A DNA stretch of 17,334 bases from JAGOUY01 sp964541725 (GCA_964541725.1 CAZIQG010000020.1:1-17334); one strand, 5' to 3'. Shown: positions 7,474 to 14,009, numbered from the stretch's first letter. Notes: generated by a model from the sequence alone, not told the origin. A program made the numbers and translations.

Positions 7474-7944
7474 TTAGGCAGTCTTAACCGCTCCCTTCGA
7501 CGAAGTCGTCTTGCGAGCAGATGATGGAGCGGAAGCGCGAGCCGCCGTTTTTTTAGCAGGTGCCTTTACAGCTGGAGTTTCCGCGCTGACAGGAGAAGGC
7601 GTGACCGAGCCAGCTTTAGGAGCCAACACGATCATGATATGCGTCGTGCGCTTACGAATCGGCGCGGCCGATCCACGGGCGCGTGGACGGCTACGCTTAA
7701 GCGTAGGCCCGCCATCGGCCGTAATCGTTTTCACAATCAGGTCTTCCTTCTTTAAATGAAAGTTGTGTTCGGCGTTCGCGATCGCAGAACGTAACAGTTT
7801 TTGAACTGGTTCAACAGCCGCTTTTTTCATAAACGTTAAGCGTGTATCCGCAGCCATGACTGGCAGTCCGCGAACGGCATCAATCACAAGGCGCACCTTA
7901 CGAGGGGCCATGCGAAGATAACGAAGAGAGGCGTGAATATCCAT
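7474..7944 (-). CDS. rplV: 50S ribosomal protein L22 (uL22) with a Lys/Ala-rich C-terminal tail
   Basis: L22 lines the nascent-peptide exit tunnel through its long beta hairpin. Residues 1-110 form the normal protein: RYLRMAPRKVRLVIDAVRG, then LRSAIANAEHNF and the hairpin with RPRARGSAAPIRKRTTHIMIVL. Residues 111-156 add a low-complexity tail of Ala, Lys, Ser, Thr and Pro. The standard family length is about 110, so the tail is an extension and not a frameshift product, since it ends in a clean TAA 3 bases before rpsC. Confidence 0.97.
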   Translation of the reverse strand: MDIHASLRYLRMAPRKVRLVIDAVRGLPVMAADTRLTFMKKAAVEPVQKLLRSAIANAEHNFHLKKEDLIVKTITADGGPTLKRSRPRARGSAAPIRKRTTHIMIVLAPKAGSVTPSPVSAETPAVKAPAKKTAARASAPSSARKTTSSKGAVKTA

Positions 7945-7950
7945 ATAAGA

Positions 7951-8262
7951 TTACTTCTTAGCAGCCGGAGCGGCAGCTGGCTTAGCGGTTTCTGCCGCCT
8001 TCTGAATCTTACCACCATGGCGAACAAATTTACGCGTAGGCGAGAATTCACCTAGCTTGTGACCCACCATGTTTTCCACGATAACCACCGATACATGCAC
8101 CTTACCATTGTGGACAGCAATCACCCGACCCACCATCTCTGGCGTAATCGTCGACGCGCGCGACCAGGTCTTGATAGGCGTTTTGTCACCGGCCTTCAAG
8201 GCAGCTACTTTTTTAAGCAGCTTGGCATCAGTGAAGAGACCTTTTTTGAGACTACGAGACAT
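7951..8262 (-). CDS. rpsS: 30S ribosomal protein S19 (uS19)
   Basis: S19 is in the 30S head, partners S13 and contacts the central protuberance. The 103 residues begin MSRSLKKGLFTDAKLLKKV and include IKTWSRASTITPEMVGRVIAVHNG, then NMVGHKLGEFSPTRKFVRHGG, the canonical signature. An Ala/Lys-rich tail of about ten residues ends the protein. The spacer from rplB is TCT. Confidence 0.97.
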   Translation of the reverse strand: MSRSLKKGLFTDAKLLKKVAALKAGDKTPIKTWSRASTITPEMVGRVIAVHNGKVHVSVVIVENMVGHKLGEFSPTRKFVRHGGKIQKAAETAKPAAAPAAKK

Positions 8263-8265
8263 AGA

Positions 8266-9105
8266 TTAAAGCGTGTTACCGCGACGGCGGACAAGAATAT
8301 GGCGATCAGACGAACTCTTTGCGCGACGAGTCTTCACTCCGAGCGCGTGCTTACCCCACTTGGTCTTGGCATACTTCATACCAATTGGATGCTTGCCTTC
8401 ACCACCACCGTGCGGGTGATCCACTGGGTTCATGACTTTTCCACGAACCGTTGGGCGAATGCCGCGATGGCGCATACGACCAGCCTTGCCCCAACGAACT
8501 AAGTGCCAATCTGGGTTAGATACCGTCCCAATCGTTGCCATACACACTTTCGGCACGCGACGCATTTCACCAGAAGGAAGTTTGAGGATGGCCCAGCTCC
8601 CTTCGATAGCGCTGAATTCGATGCGCGTTCCAGCTGCACGTCCCATCTGTGCACCCTTGCCTGGAACCAATTCCACGGCATGGATAGGCGTACCAACAGG
8701 GATCTTTTCAAGTGGTAAGCGGTTTCCAACGGTGATGTCTGCTTCCTTTTGAGAAGAGATGACCGTGTCCCCTACCTTCATTCCGTCTGGCAAGAGCATG
8801 TAGCTCTTTCGGCCATCACGGTAGATAATCAAACCAATACGAGCACCACGATTTGGATCGTATTCAACCGAATCAATCCGCGCAGGCACATCAAAATGCG
8901 CGCGCACAAAATCCACATCGCGCAAAAACCGTTTTGCTCCACCGCCTTGATGACGGACGGAAATTTTTCCGCCGGAACGTCCTGCGTGAACCTTACGGGT
9001 CACAATCAAAGACTTCTCCGGTTCATCACGGGTGATGTCGGAAAAATCTTGCACCGAGGAGAGGCGCCGCCCTTTGGTAACGGGTCGATAGACTTTAATA
9101 GGCAT
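8266..9105 (-). CDS. rplB: 50S ribosomal protein L2 (uL2)
   Basis: L2 is needed for peptidyl-transferase activity and subunit joining. The 279-residue product has normal length. It carries GRSGGKISVRHQGGGAKR near the N-terminus, the SH3-like EYDPNRGARIGLIIYRDG, and the C-terminal loop MNPVDHPHGGGEGKHPIG with the conserved histidine near the active site. The 11-base spacer after rplW is pure pyrimidine, CCTCTCCTCCT, placed directly before the ATG. Confidence 0.98.
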   Translation of the reverse strand: MPIKVYRPVTKGRRLSSVQDFSDITRDEPEKSLIVTRKVHAGRSGGKISVRHQGGGAKRFLRDVDFVRAHFDVPARIDSVEYDPNRGARIGLIIYRDGRKSYMLLPDGMKVGDTVISSQKEADITVGNRLPLEKIPVGTPIHAVELVPGKGAQMGRAAGTRIEFSAIEGSWAILKLPSGEMRRVPKVCMATIGTVSNPDWHLVRWGKAGRMRHRGIRPTVRGKVMNPVDHPHGGGEGKHPIGMKYAKTKWGKHALGVKTRRAKSSSDRHILVRRRGNTL

Positions 9106-9116
9106 AGGAGGAGAGG

Positions 9117-9551
9117 TTAGACGCCTTCGTAGAGATCAAGCTTTTGTCCAGGCACAAGCGTAACAAGCGCCTTTTTCCAGTCACTGCGAGTGGAAGGACG
9201 GCGGCCACGACGGACAGGCTTTCCAAGACCGCGTACCGTGCGTACGACAGCGACCTTTACTCCGTAGATGGCTTCCACGGCTTTTTTGATTTGGATTTTT
9301 TCCGCATCTAACGCAACTTCAAACACGTAGGTGTTAAGCGCCCCTAAACGAGCCGCCTTCTCACTCACGCGAGGACGCGAGAGCACAGATAAAAGCTCTG
9401 CTGGAACCGCTTTCGCAGATACAACATCACTCTTTGCTTCGGTAGACACGTCTGCCTTTTTTGCAGCACGCTTGGCCGGAGTTTTCTTCTTAGCCTCCGT
9501 AGACTCTTTGGAGTCGGTGGCTTTTTTATTCAATCGATCAAGAATTCCCAT
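9117..9551 (-). CDS. rplW: 50S ribosomal protein L23 (uL23) with a charged N-terminal extension
   Basis: L23 sits at the tunnel exit and docks trigger factor and SRP. The conserved core starts near residue 58 (LSRPRVSEKAARLGALNTYVFEV) and includes EKIQIKKAVEAIYGVKVAVVRT and the basic GLGKPVRRGRRPSTRSDWKKALV loop. I chose the ATG giving MGILDRLNKK, 4 bases after the rplD stop, for 144 residues; an upstream TTG would overlap rplD. The first 50 or so residues are Lys/Ala/Ser/Glu-rich and probably disordered, an extension over the usual 95-100 residue protein. Confidence 0.96.
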   Translation of the reverse strand: MGILDRLNKKATDSKESTEAKKKTPAKRAAKKADVSTEAKSDVVSAKAVPAELLSVLSRPRVSEKAARLGALNTYVFEVALDAEKIQIKKAVEAIYGVKVAVVRTVRGLGKPVRRGRRPSTRSDWKKALVTLVPGQKLDLYEGV

Positions 9552-9555
9552 ACGG

Positions 9556-10185
9556 TTAATCGCGATAGAGACCTTCAAACGCTGGCACCGCGTCCTTGAG
9601 GAACACGACGGAACGATAGGTCAACACATCAATCAAATTGACAGAGTTGGCAGACACGAGCTTCACGTTTTGCAAGTTGCGAACCATGCGCATCAAGATC
9701 GCCGATGCCCCAGGCACGACGAGCAGCACATTGCGATCAATCGGTAATTTTGCAATCACCGAAGCCGCGTACTTCGTCTTTGCAGACGTCGTCGCCATCG
9801 ATTCCAAGACCATCAATTTCTGGTTTTGAACCTTGTCGGACAATGCCATGAAGAGCGCTTTACGCTTGAGCTTCTTGTTAATCTTTACGGAAAAATTACG
9901 TTCGCTGGTTGGACCAAAGGTAATACCACCACCCACCCATTGAGGGGAACGGATGGATCCTTGGCGAGCACGGCCGGTTCCTTTTTGCTTCCATGGTTTT
10001 TTTCCACCACCACTCACTTCTCCGCGAGTCTTAGTGTTCGCAATGGCACGACGTGCATTGGCACGCTGGGCAACCATCGCTTCATGGATAATCGCCTGTT
10101 CAGGCTTCACAGCAAACAAGGCGTCGGAAAGCGCGAGGCTTCCTACTTGGCTCCCAGTTTCATTGTAGACAGAAACGTTTGGCAT
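9556..10185 (-). CDS. rplD: 50S ribosomal protein L4 (uL4)
   Basis: L4 reaches into the exit tunnel with its extended loop, and in E. coli also represses the S10 operon. The 209-residue product has the loop region NTKTRGEVSGGGKKPWKQKG followed by TGRARQGSIRSPQWVGGG, then a Rossmann-like C-terminal domain with NVLLVVPGA and NLQNVKLVSANSVNLIDVL. It is full length. The spacer from rplC is 6 bases. The structured gap just upstream of rplC is a natural candidate target for L4-type feedback, but nothing in the sequence proves it. Confidence 0.97.
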   Translation of the reverse strand: MPNVSVYNETGSQVGSLALSDALFAVKPEQAIIHEAMVAQRANARRAIANTKTRGEVSGGGKKPWKQKGTGRARQGSIRSPQWVGGGITFGPTSERNFSVKINKKLKRKALFMALSDKVQNQKLMVLESMATTSAKTKYAASVIAKLPIDRNVLLVVPGASAILMRMVRNLQNVKLVSANSVNLIDVLTYRSVVFLKDAVPAFEGLYRD

Positions 10186-10191
10186 ATGAGC

Positions 10192-10794
10192 TTAAGCAGA
10201 CACAATCTGAATGACAGCATTCCGTGGTCCAGGAACGGCTCCTTTAAGGGCGAGGATTCCTCCTTCACGGATTTCAACGACCTGCAAATTCTTCACCGTG
10301 ATCTGCCCGTTGCCCATGCGGCCTGCCATGCGGCGACCTTTGAACACGTGCTGTGGACCACCGGCACCGATCGAACCAGGCATACGCTCTTGGTCTTTGT
10401 GACCGTGAGAAGTTGGATGCCCATGGAATCCATGGCGCTTCACCACACCTTGAAACCCTTTTCCTTTTGAGATTCCAGTAACATGCACCATGTCACCCGG
10501 CTGAAAGGTAGAGGCTTCGATCATGTCACCTCGCTTGACCTCCGCTTCCGCCATAAGACGAAACTCCGCGATATGGGCAAGCTTAGGCAAATCCTTCAAG
10601 TGTCCTTCCAATGCTTTCGTGAGACGCTTTGCTGTTCCAAAACCAACCTGAACAGACATATATCCATCACTCTCTGTGCTCTTTACTTGGGTCACATAGC
10701 AGGGACCGGCCTCAAGTAACGTTACCGGGGTAACATTGCCGTCCGCGTCGTAGACCTGCGACATCTCGAGTTTTTTCGCAAGAATGAATTTCAT
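10192..10794 (-). CDS. rplC: 50S ribosomal protein L3 (uL3)
   Basis: L3 is an early-assembly protein that reaches towards the peptidyl-transferase centre. I chose the ATG giving MKFILAKKLEMSQVYD, which matches the family N-terminus and gives 200 residues. An upstream in-frame extension would begin inside the 13-bp hairpin and is rejected. Signatures are GDMVHVTGISKGKGFQGVVKRHGF, GHKDQERMPGSIG, and GPQHVFKGRRMAGRMG. It is the first gene after the 246-base non-coding gap, so the S10-type operon may in effect start here. Confidence 0.97.
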   Translation of the reverse strand: MKFILAKKLEMSQVYDADGNVTPVTLLEAGPCYVTQVKSTESDGYMSVQVGFGTAKRLTKALEGHLKDLPKLAHIAEFRLMAEAEVKRGDMIEASTFQPGDMVHVTGISKGKGFQGVVKRHGFHGHPTSHGHKDQERMPGSIGAGGPQHVFKGRRMAGRMGNGQITVKNLQVVEIREGGILALKGAVPGPRNAVIQIVSA

Positions 10795-11040
10795 AGGAAT
10801 CGGATTGGTCGCTGAGGAGTAGGTAATAACGTAAAACACCGAATGCTATTGACGACCGCAATCGTCTTCAAGCATTCGGTGTTGTATGCAAACGCACAAA
10901 CACGTACACGTGAGGGATCGCGATTCATCCCGCCTGCATGGAGGCCGGAGCCTACCTTCTCAGGTAAGCGTCAACAGGGAGGTTTCTCTCCGCGTTAGCG
11001 GGAGGCTTTCTCCTTGGGAATCGAACTAGGTTGTAAAACC
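10795..11040 (-). promoter_or_regulatory. Structured non-coding gap between rpsJ and rplC, candidate leader RNA
   Basis: In the minus-strand RNA consecutive hairpins fill this gap. In order they are GGAG/CTCC (11001-11013), with a near-repeat at 10977-10991; an 8-bp stem closed by a GAGA GNRA tetraloop (10950-10969); GCCT/AGGC (10932-10945); a 5-bp GGGAT/ATCCC stem (10914-10931); CACG/CGTG (10901-10912); and a long hairpin next to rplC. rpsJ and rplC are usually adjacent, so such a gap is unusual. Leader RNAs regulated by L4 or other ribosomal proteins occur in S10 operons elsewhere; this one resembles no class I recognise. I see no convincing promoter inside it. Confidence 0.6.
10835..10883 (-). 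terminator. 13-bp hairpin upstream of rplC, possible attenuator
   Basis: A perfect 13-bp inverted repeat (AACACCGAATGCT on the plus strand, complement at 10871-10883) encloses a 23-base loop that can add an inner GACGA/TCGTC stem. In the RNA it is followed by UUACGUUAUU, a weak U-rich tail, about 40 bases before the rplC start. It could attenuate transcription into rplC or be a processing or protein-binding site. Confidence 0.5.
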
Positions 11041-11373
11041 TTACATCTTGATCTCAACATCGACACCGGCGGGCAAGTTGAGGGAGGTAAGCGCATCAAT
11101 CGTCTTTGGATTTGGATCCAAGATATCAACGACACGTTTATGGATTCTCATCTCAAATTGTTCACGCGCATTTTTGTGGACAAAGGTTGAACGGTTGACC
11201 GTCCACTTCTTCTTTTCAGTTGGAAGTGGCACAGGACCAATCACACTGACTCCGCTGCGCTCCGCAGTTTCGATAATCATCTTCGTCGCTTGGTCAATGA
11301 TCTTGTGATCATAGGCACGAATCTTGATCCGTACACGATGAGAAGACGTCGTCGTAGGTTTGGCGTCTGCCAT
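11041..11373 (-). CDS. rpsJ: 30S ribosomal protein S10 (uS10)
   Basis: S10 is in the 30S head and also acts in transcription antitermination as NusE, binding NusB and NusG. The 110 residues contain RVRIKIRAYDHKIIDQATKM, then GPVPLPTEKKKWTVNRSTFVHKNAREQFEMRIHKR cut only by normal family variation, and the LNLPAGVDVEIK ending. A short Ala/Thr/Ser-rich N-terminus precedes the core. It is linked to tuf, as in lineages where rpsJ is the tail of the str operon. The start context (CCC-ATG) is one of two that lack T at -1. Confidence 0.97.
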   Translation of the reverse strand: MADAKPTTTSSHRVRIKIRAYDHKIIDQATKMIIETAERSGVSVIGPVPLPTEKKKWTVNRSTFVHKNAREQFEMRIHKRVVDILDPNPKTIDALTSLNLPAGVDVEIKM

Positions 11374-11398
11374 GGGAATGAGAGGAGAGCCATGTCAT

Positions 11399-11455
11399 CC
11401 CCCGCGCCGAGTCCTAACCGTCTATCTGATAGATAGGCAGGACTCGGCGCGGGGG
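11399..11455 (-). promoter_or_regulatory. 17-bp GC-rich hairpin between tuf and rpsJ
   Basis: A perfect 17-bp inverted repeat (CCCCCGCGCCGAGTCCT at 11399-11415, complement at 11439-11455) closes a 23-base loop that can itself form a small CTATC/GATAG stem. In the minus-strand RNA it follows tuf by about 17 bases, but no U-tract comes after it, so it is not a standard intrinsic terminator. It may be an RNA-processing site, an mRNA stabiliser protecting the tuf message, or a partial terminator. Confidence 0.7.
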
Positions 11456-11472
11456 AACTCTCCCGCTAATAA

Positions 11473-12663
11473 TTATTTAATGATCTTGGTAACGACACCG
11501 GCACCGACCGTTTTGCCACCTTCACGGATAGCGAAGCGCATCTTGTCTTCCATAGCGACTGGAGCGATGAGCGTGATAACCATCTTGGTCGTGTCACCTG
11601 GTTGCACCATGGCAACTTCTGCAGGCAATTTGACTTCACCCGTCACATCCGTTGTACGGATATAGAACTGAGGTTTGTAGCCCGTCACAAATGGTTTGTG
11701 GCGACCACCTTCTTCCTTAGTAAGAGCGTAGACTTCTGCTTCGAATTCGGTGTGAGGCTTGATAGAACCCGTCTTGGCAAGCACCATTCCACGTTCGATT
11801 TCATCTTTCTTGGTCCCACGCAAGAGCAAGCCTGCGTTGTCACCAGCGAGACCAGAGTCAAGCTGCTTGTTAAACATTTCGATACCCGTGACGACCGTCT
11901 TGCGCGTTTCACCCAAACCAACGATTTCGACTTCTTCGTTGATCTTGATTTGTCCGCGTTCAATACGACCCGTCACCACCGTTCCACGGCCTTCAATGGA
12001 GAACACGTCTTCCACAGGCATAAGGAATGGCTTGTCAGTTTCACGAACAGGCTCTGGGATAAACTCATCACAAGCCTTAATAAGATCCAAAATTGGCTTA
12101 GCAGCAGCTTCATCCGTTGGGTTTTGAAGAGCTTTCAATCCAGATCCACGGATAATTGGGGTCTTTTCGCCATCAAATTCGTATTTGGTCAAAAGGTCAC
12201 GGATTTCTTGTTCGACCAAGTCGATAAGCTCCGCATCTTCTACCATGTCCACCTTGTTCAAGAAGACAACGATCGCAGGCACACCAACCTGACGAGCCAA
12301 AAGAATGTGCTCGCGCGTTTGAGGCATTGGACCATCCGTTGCAGACACAACCAAGATTGCACCGTCCATCTGGGCGGCACCCGTGATCATGTTCTTGATG
12401 TAGTCAGCGTGACCAGGACAGTCAACGTGAGCATAGTGACGCTTCTCCGACTCATATTCGGTATGAGCGGTAGCAATCGTAATCCCACGAGACTTGGATT
12501 CTGGGGCTTTATCAAGGTCATCGATACCCTTTTTCTGGGCCGACATGCCGTGAGCGCCAAGAACCGTCAAAATAGCCGCCGTGGTGGTGGTCTTACCATG
12601 GTCAACGTGACCGATGGTACCAATGTTCACGTGTGGTTTTGTCCGTTGAAAGACGTCTGCCAT
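11473..12663 (-). CDS. tuf: Elongation factor Tu
   Basis: EF-Tu delivers aminoacyl-tRNA to the ribosome as a GTP complex. The 396-residue product has all G motifs: GHVDHGKT (residues 18-25), RGITI (59-63), DCPGH (81-85) and NKVD (136-139), with GSGLK in place of the common GSALK in the fifth. The beta-barrel domains are complete, ending GGKTVGAGVVTKIIK. It has its own candidate promoter and a leader of about 140 bases, and a terminator and accessory block separate it from fusA. rpsJ follows. Confidence 0.98.
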   Translation of the reverse strand: MADVFQRTKPHVNIGTIGHVDHGKTTTTAAILTVLGAHGMSAQKKGIDDLDKAPESKSRGITIATAHTEYESEKRHYAHVDCPGHADYIKNMITGAAQMDGAILVVSATDGPMPQTREHILLARQVGVPAIVVFLNKVDMVEDAELIDLVEQEIRDLLTKYEFDGEKTPIIRGSGLKALQNPTDEAAAKPILDLIKACDEFIPEPVRETDKPFLMPVEDVFSIEGRGTVVTGRIERGQIKINEEVEIVGLGETRKTVVTGIEMFNKQLDSGLAGDNAGLLLRGTKKDEIERGMVLAKTGSIKPHTEFEAEVYALTKEEGGRHKPFVTGYKPQFYIRTTDVTGEVKLPAEVAMVQPGDTTKMVITLIAPVAMEDKMRFAIREGGKTVGAGVVTKIIK

Positions 12664-12803
12664 AGGTACGTAATGCGGAATGCATTAAAAAAATAAGAGT
12701 GAAAGATTCGCGTTTTTGGCTAATCCATGAGGATATTCTCACGTGGAGGCAGTTCACAATGAACCGCGCCGAGTGAGCACGTCCTCGGAGCTATTTCGCG
12801 AGT
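12664..12803 (-). promoter_or_regulatory. tuf 5' leader with small hairpins
   Basis: This is the untranslated leader predicted from the tuf promoter. It contains CCGAG/CTCGG (12769-12788), GTTCA/TGAAC with a 3-base loop (12752-12764), and AATGC/GCATT (12672-12686), which ends nine bases before the start codon. A U-run lies just upstream of the last hairpin. No Shine-Dalgarno sequence is present; the start follows TACCT. The role of the hairpins is unknown. Confidence 0.45.
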
Positions 12804-12809
12804 GAGCAG

Positions 12810-12838
12810 ATAGTAGCAGAAGTTAGCCAAGATGACAA
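12810..12838 (-). promoter_or_regulatory. Candidate tuf promoter with extended -10
   Basis: The minus strand reads TTGTCA (12838-12833), a 17-base spacer, then TACTAT (12815-12810), with TGC directly before the -10, an extended -10 element. The -35 box matches the sigma-70 consensus at 5 of 6 positions and the -10 at 4 of 6. Transcription would start near 12803. Its position after the accessory gene and before tuf fits an independent tuf transcript. Confidence 0.6.
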
Positions 12839-12864
12839 GACCCATCGCTCACAAACGACGGGTC
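12839..12864 (-). terminator. Possible terminator after the Phd-like gene
   Basis: A 9-bp stem (GACCCGTCG / CGATGGGTC in the RNA, one G-U pair) with an 8-base loop lies about 20 bases after the stop. It is followed by UUGUCAUCUU, which is only mildly U-rich and overlaps the tuf -35 box. Weak as a terminator. Confidence 0.4.
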
Positions 12865-12885
12865 AAAGCACAGGATCATGCAATC

Positions 12886-13299
12886 TTACAGTTGAAAGGA
12901 AAATCGCTCCTCCAAAACCAAGCCATCTCCCCCCTCTTTTTGGGGTAATTGTTGGGCTGGTACCTCATGAGACACCGTATCCAGCGAACGATGGAGCGCC
13001 TGCACCCGATCCTCATCCCGCTGCCGCACCCGGAGACCATCAGGGGGAGAGGCCTCAGGCATCAGGGATGAGGCATCAGGAGAAACAACCGCCTGCTGCT
13101 TCACAGGATGATTCGGCTCACTTTTCGCTCCCTGTACTGATACCTGATCCCTAATGCCTGAGGCCTTTTTATCCCCCTCCAGCATTTTCTCATACGCCTC
13201 CAACGGCAAAACAACCATCGGCTCTCGCCCCGCCACATCCGTCAAAATGACGGGCATCCCCTGCCGTCGCGCCAGCTCAATAATTCGCTGTAATGACAT
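12886..13299 (-). CDS. Phd-like N-terminal domain protein with a low-complexity centre
   Basis: The 137-residue product begins with about 45 residues resembling the fold of Phd/YefM antitoxins: an N-terminal helix (LQRIIELARRQGMPVILTD), then REPMVVLPLEAYEKML, where the strand and following helix are typical. The middle (residues 45-105) is Pro/Ser/Ala/Gln-rich and probably disordered. The tail GDGLVLEERFSFQL resembles the acidic ending seen in many small proteins of Candidate Phyla Radiation genomes. No toxin gene is adjacent, so an antitoxin role is doubtful. The start has T at -1 and no Shine-Dalgarno sequence. Its presence between fusA and tuf is unusual. Confidence 0.65.
   Translation of the reverse strand: MSLQRIIELARRQGMPVILTDVAGREPMVVLPLEAYEKMLEGDKKASGIRDQVSVQGAKSEPNHPVKQQAVVSPDASSLMPEASPPDGLRVRQRDEDRVQALHRSLDTVSHEVPAQQLPQKEGGDGLVLEERFSFQL
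13050..13166. repeat. Inverted repeat inside the Phd-like coding region
   Basis: The arms are AGGCCTCAGGCATCAGGGA (13050-13068) and its reverse complement with one mismatch (13148-13166), 79 bases apart. A further copy of AGGCATCAGG lies at 13071-13080. On the plus strand the right arm is followed directly by four more T residues. The repeat lies exactly in the low-complexity part of the protein, so it may be a palindromic repeat inserted into a reading frame. Confidence 0.7.
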
Positions 13300-13579
13300 A
13301 TATTTCCCATCTCAACCCATGCGCACGGAATTGACAAGTATTCATTTTGGCAAAAACGCAAAACGCTCCACCAGGAGAAGTGAAGCGATAAGAATAAGGG
13401 GGAAGAAATTGAAAAAGATAAGAGCGACTCACTTCTGCAACCGTTTCAAATCGGGTGCGTAAAAAATGAGAAGTAAAGTAATTCAAAACAAAGATAGGCT
13501 TGAAGAAATAAGCGCTCTAAAGAAGAGCGTTTTTGTGTATTTATCTAAAGAAACAAGAGGTTTTGCGGAATAGAAAAAA
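13300..13579. other. Region without a convincing gene
   Basis: This A/T-rich stretch upstream of the Phd-like gene holds one terminator-like hairpin and no frame that I trust. A minus-strand frame with a TTG start (to 13277) overlaps the Phd-like start by 23 bases and has no recognisable domain. A TTGTCA at about 13340 lacks a good -10 box, so the promoter for the Phd-like gene is not identified. Confidence 0.5.
13513..13534 (+). terminator. Hairpin with T-tract, plus-strand terminator-like
   Basis: A 6-bp stem CGCTCT/AGAGCG with loop AAAGA is followed by TTTTTGTG on the plus strand. No plus-strand gene is recognised upstream, so it may act in the minus direction (tail CTTATTTCTTC) or block antisense transcription. 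Confidence 0.5.
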
Positions 13580-13625
13580 CGTAGGGACGAGATGTTTAGA
13601 CATTGCTAAACACATCATCTCTACG
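13580..13625 (-). terminator. Bidirectional terminator downstream of the small membrane ORF
   Basis: Arms of 20 bases (13580-13599 and 13606-13625) agree at 16 of 20 positions around a 6-base loop. In the minus-strand RNA the stem is followed at once by six U residues; on the plus strand by CTTTTTGC. This is a good intrinsic terminator in both directions and closes the unit that begins after fusA. Confidence 0.75.
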
Positions 13626-13718
13626 CTTTTTGCTTCATCTTACCTGTTAACTGTTCATTTCTTCTCTAAACAGAGAGCCATTTCGCTATTTCCACGCACC
13701 CAAAACGGAACGGTATCC

Positions 13719-13907
13719 TCACTTCTTGGGATCAGACATGCACACTTCGCGGGTAATGGCGCCAGCCGCCGCGATGAAGCAGAATCCGAGGAAGACGACC
13801 GTCCTGAAGTTGGACGGCAACCTCGCATCCGCAGGCAACAGACTCTCTGCCACGCTACACGCCTTGGCCCTAACGAATTCGAACGTCCACGGCAATACAC
13901 GCCTCAT
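13719..13907 (-). CDS. Putative small single-span membrane protein
   Basis: This 62-residue frame lies between two strong terminators, so it would form its own short transcription unit. Residues 35-51 (FRTVVFLGFCFIAAAGA) form one clear hydrophobic span near the C-terminus, followed by a short tail ending SDPKK. The ATG is preceded by GGTGGAGGG, containing a perfect GGAGG six bases upstream, unlike every neighbouring gene. Arginine is mainly AGG (four codons), whereas the ribosomal genes favour CGT, and the stop is TGA, found nowhere else in the array. These traits hint at different origin or low expression. An ATG 13 codons upstream is possible. I do not recognise a family, and a small RNA cannot be excluded. 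Confidence 0.5.
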   Translation of the reverse strand: MRRVLPWTFEFVRAKACSVAESLLPADARLPSNFRTVVFLGFCFIAAAGAITREVCMSDPKK

Positions 13908-13957
13908 GAAACCCTCCACCTGTCTTTTCCCACAAAACCTAATCATTCGTCAAATAC

Positions 13958-13992
13958 AAAACACCTCTTACGTGATTCGTAAGAGGTGTTTT
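13958..13992 (-). terminator. Strong intrinsic terminator after fusA
   Basis: A perfect 15-bp stem (13958-13972 with 13978-13992) closes a 5-base loop about 18 bases after the fusA stop. In the minus-strand RNA the stem ends in UUUU and runs into GUAUUUG; on the plus strand it ends in TTTTTATTG, so it may work both ways. It ends the rpsL-rpsG-fusA transcript and explains why tuf has its own promoter. Confidence 0.85.
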
Positions 13993-14009
13993 TATTGTAG
14001 CATTTCTAC

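Noticed and set aside
10795..10839. Longer N-terminal forms of rplC, and likewise of rplF, rplN, rpmC, rplW and rpsL
   Set aside because: Family N-termini fit the downstream ATG in each case, and the extensions overlap neighbours, hairpins or promoters.
10940..10990. Resemblance to glycine riboswitch sequence (CTCAGGTAA) on the plus strand
   Set aside because: The rest of the aptamer consensus is missing and no plus-strand gene follows; the same bases form a GNRA hairpin on the transcribed strand.
11012..11030. tRNA T-arm-like GTTCGATTCC on the minus strand
   Set aside because: The flanking bases cannot form a T-stem and no acceptor or anticodon arm is found.
13277..13486. Minus-strand 69-residue frame with a TTG start before the Phd-like gene
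   Set aside because: No recognisable motif, Phe/Tyr/Ser-rich as expected from A/T-rich non-coding DNA, and overlaps the start of the Phd-like gene.
13533..13982. Plus-strand 149-residue frame
   Set aside because: Runs through the bidirectional terminator and opposite the small membrane ORF, with no domain features.
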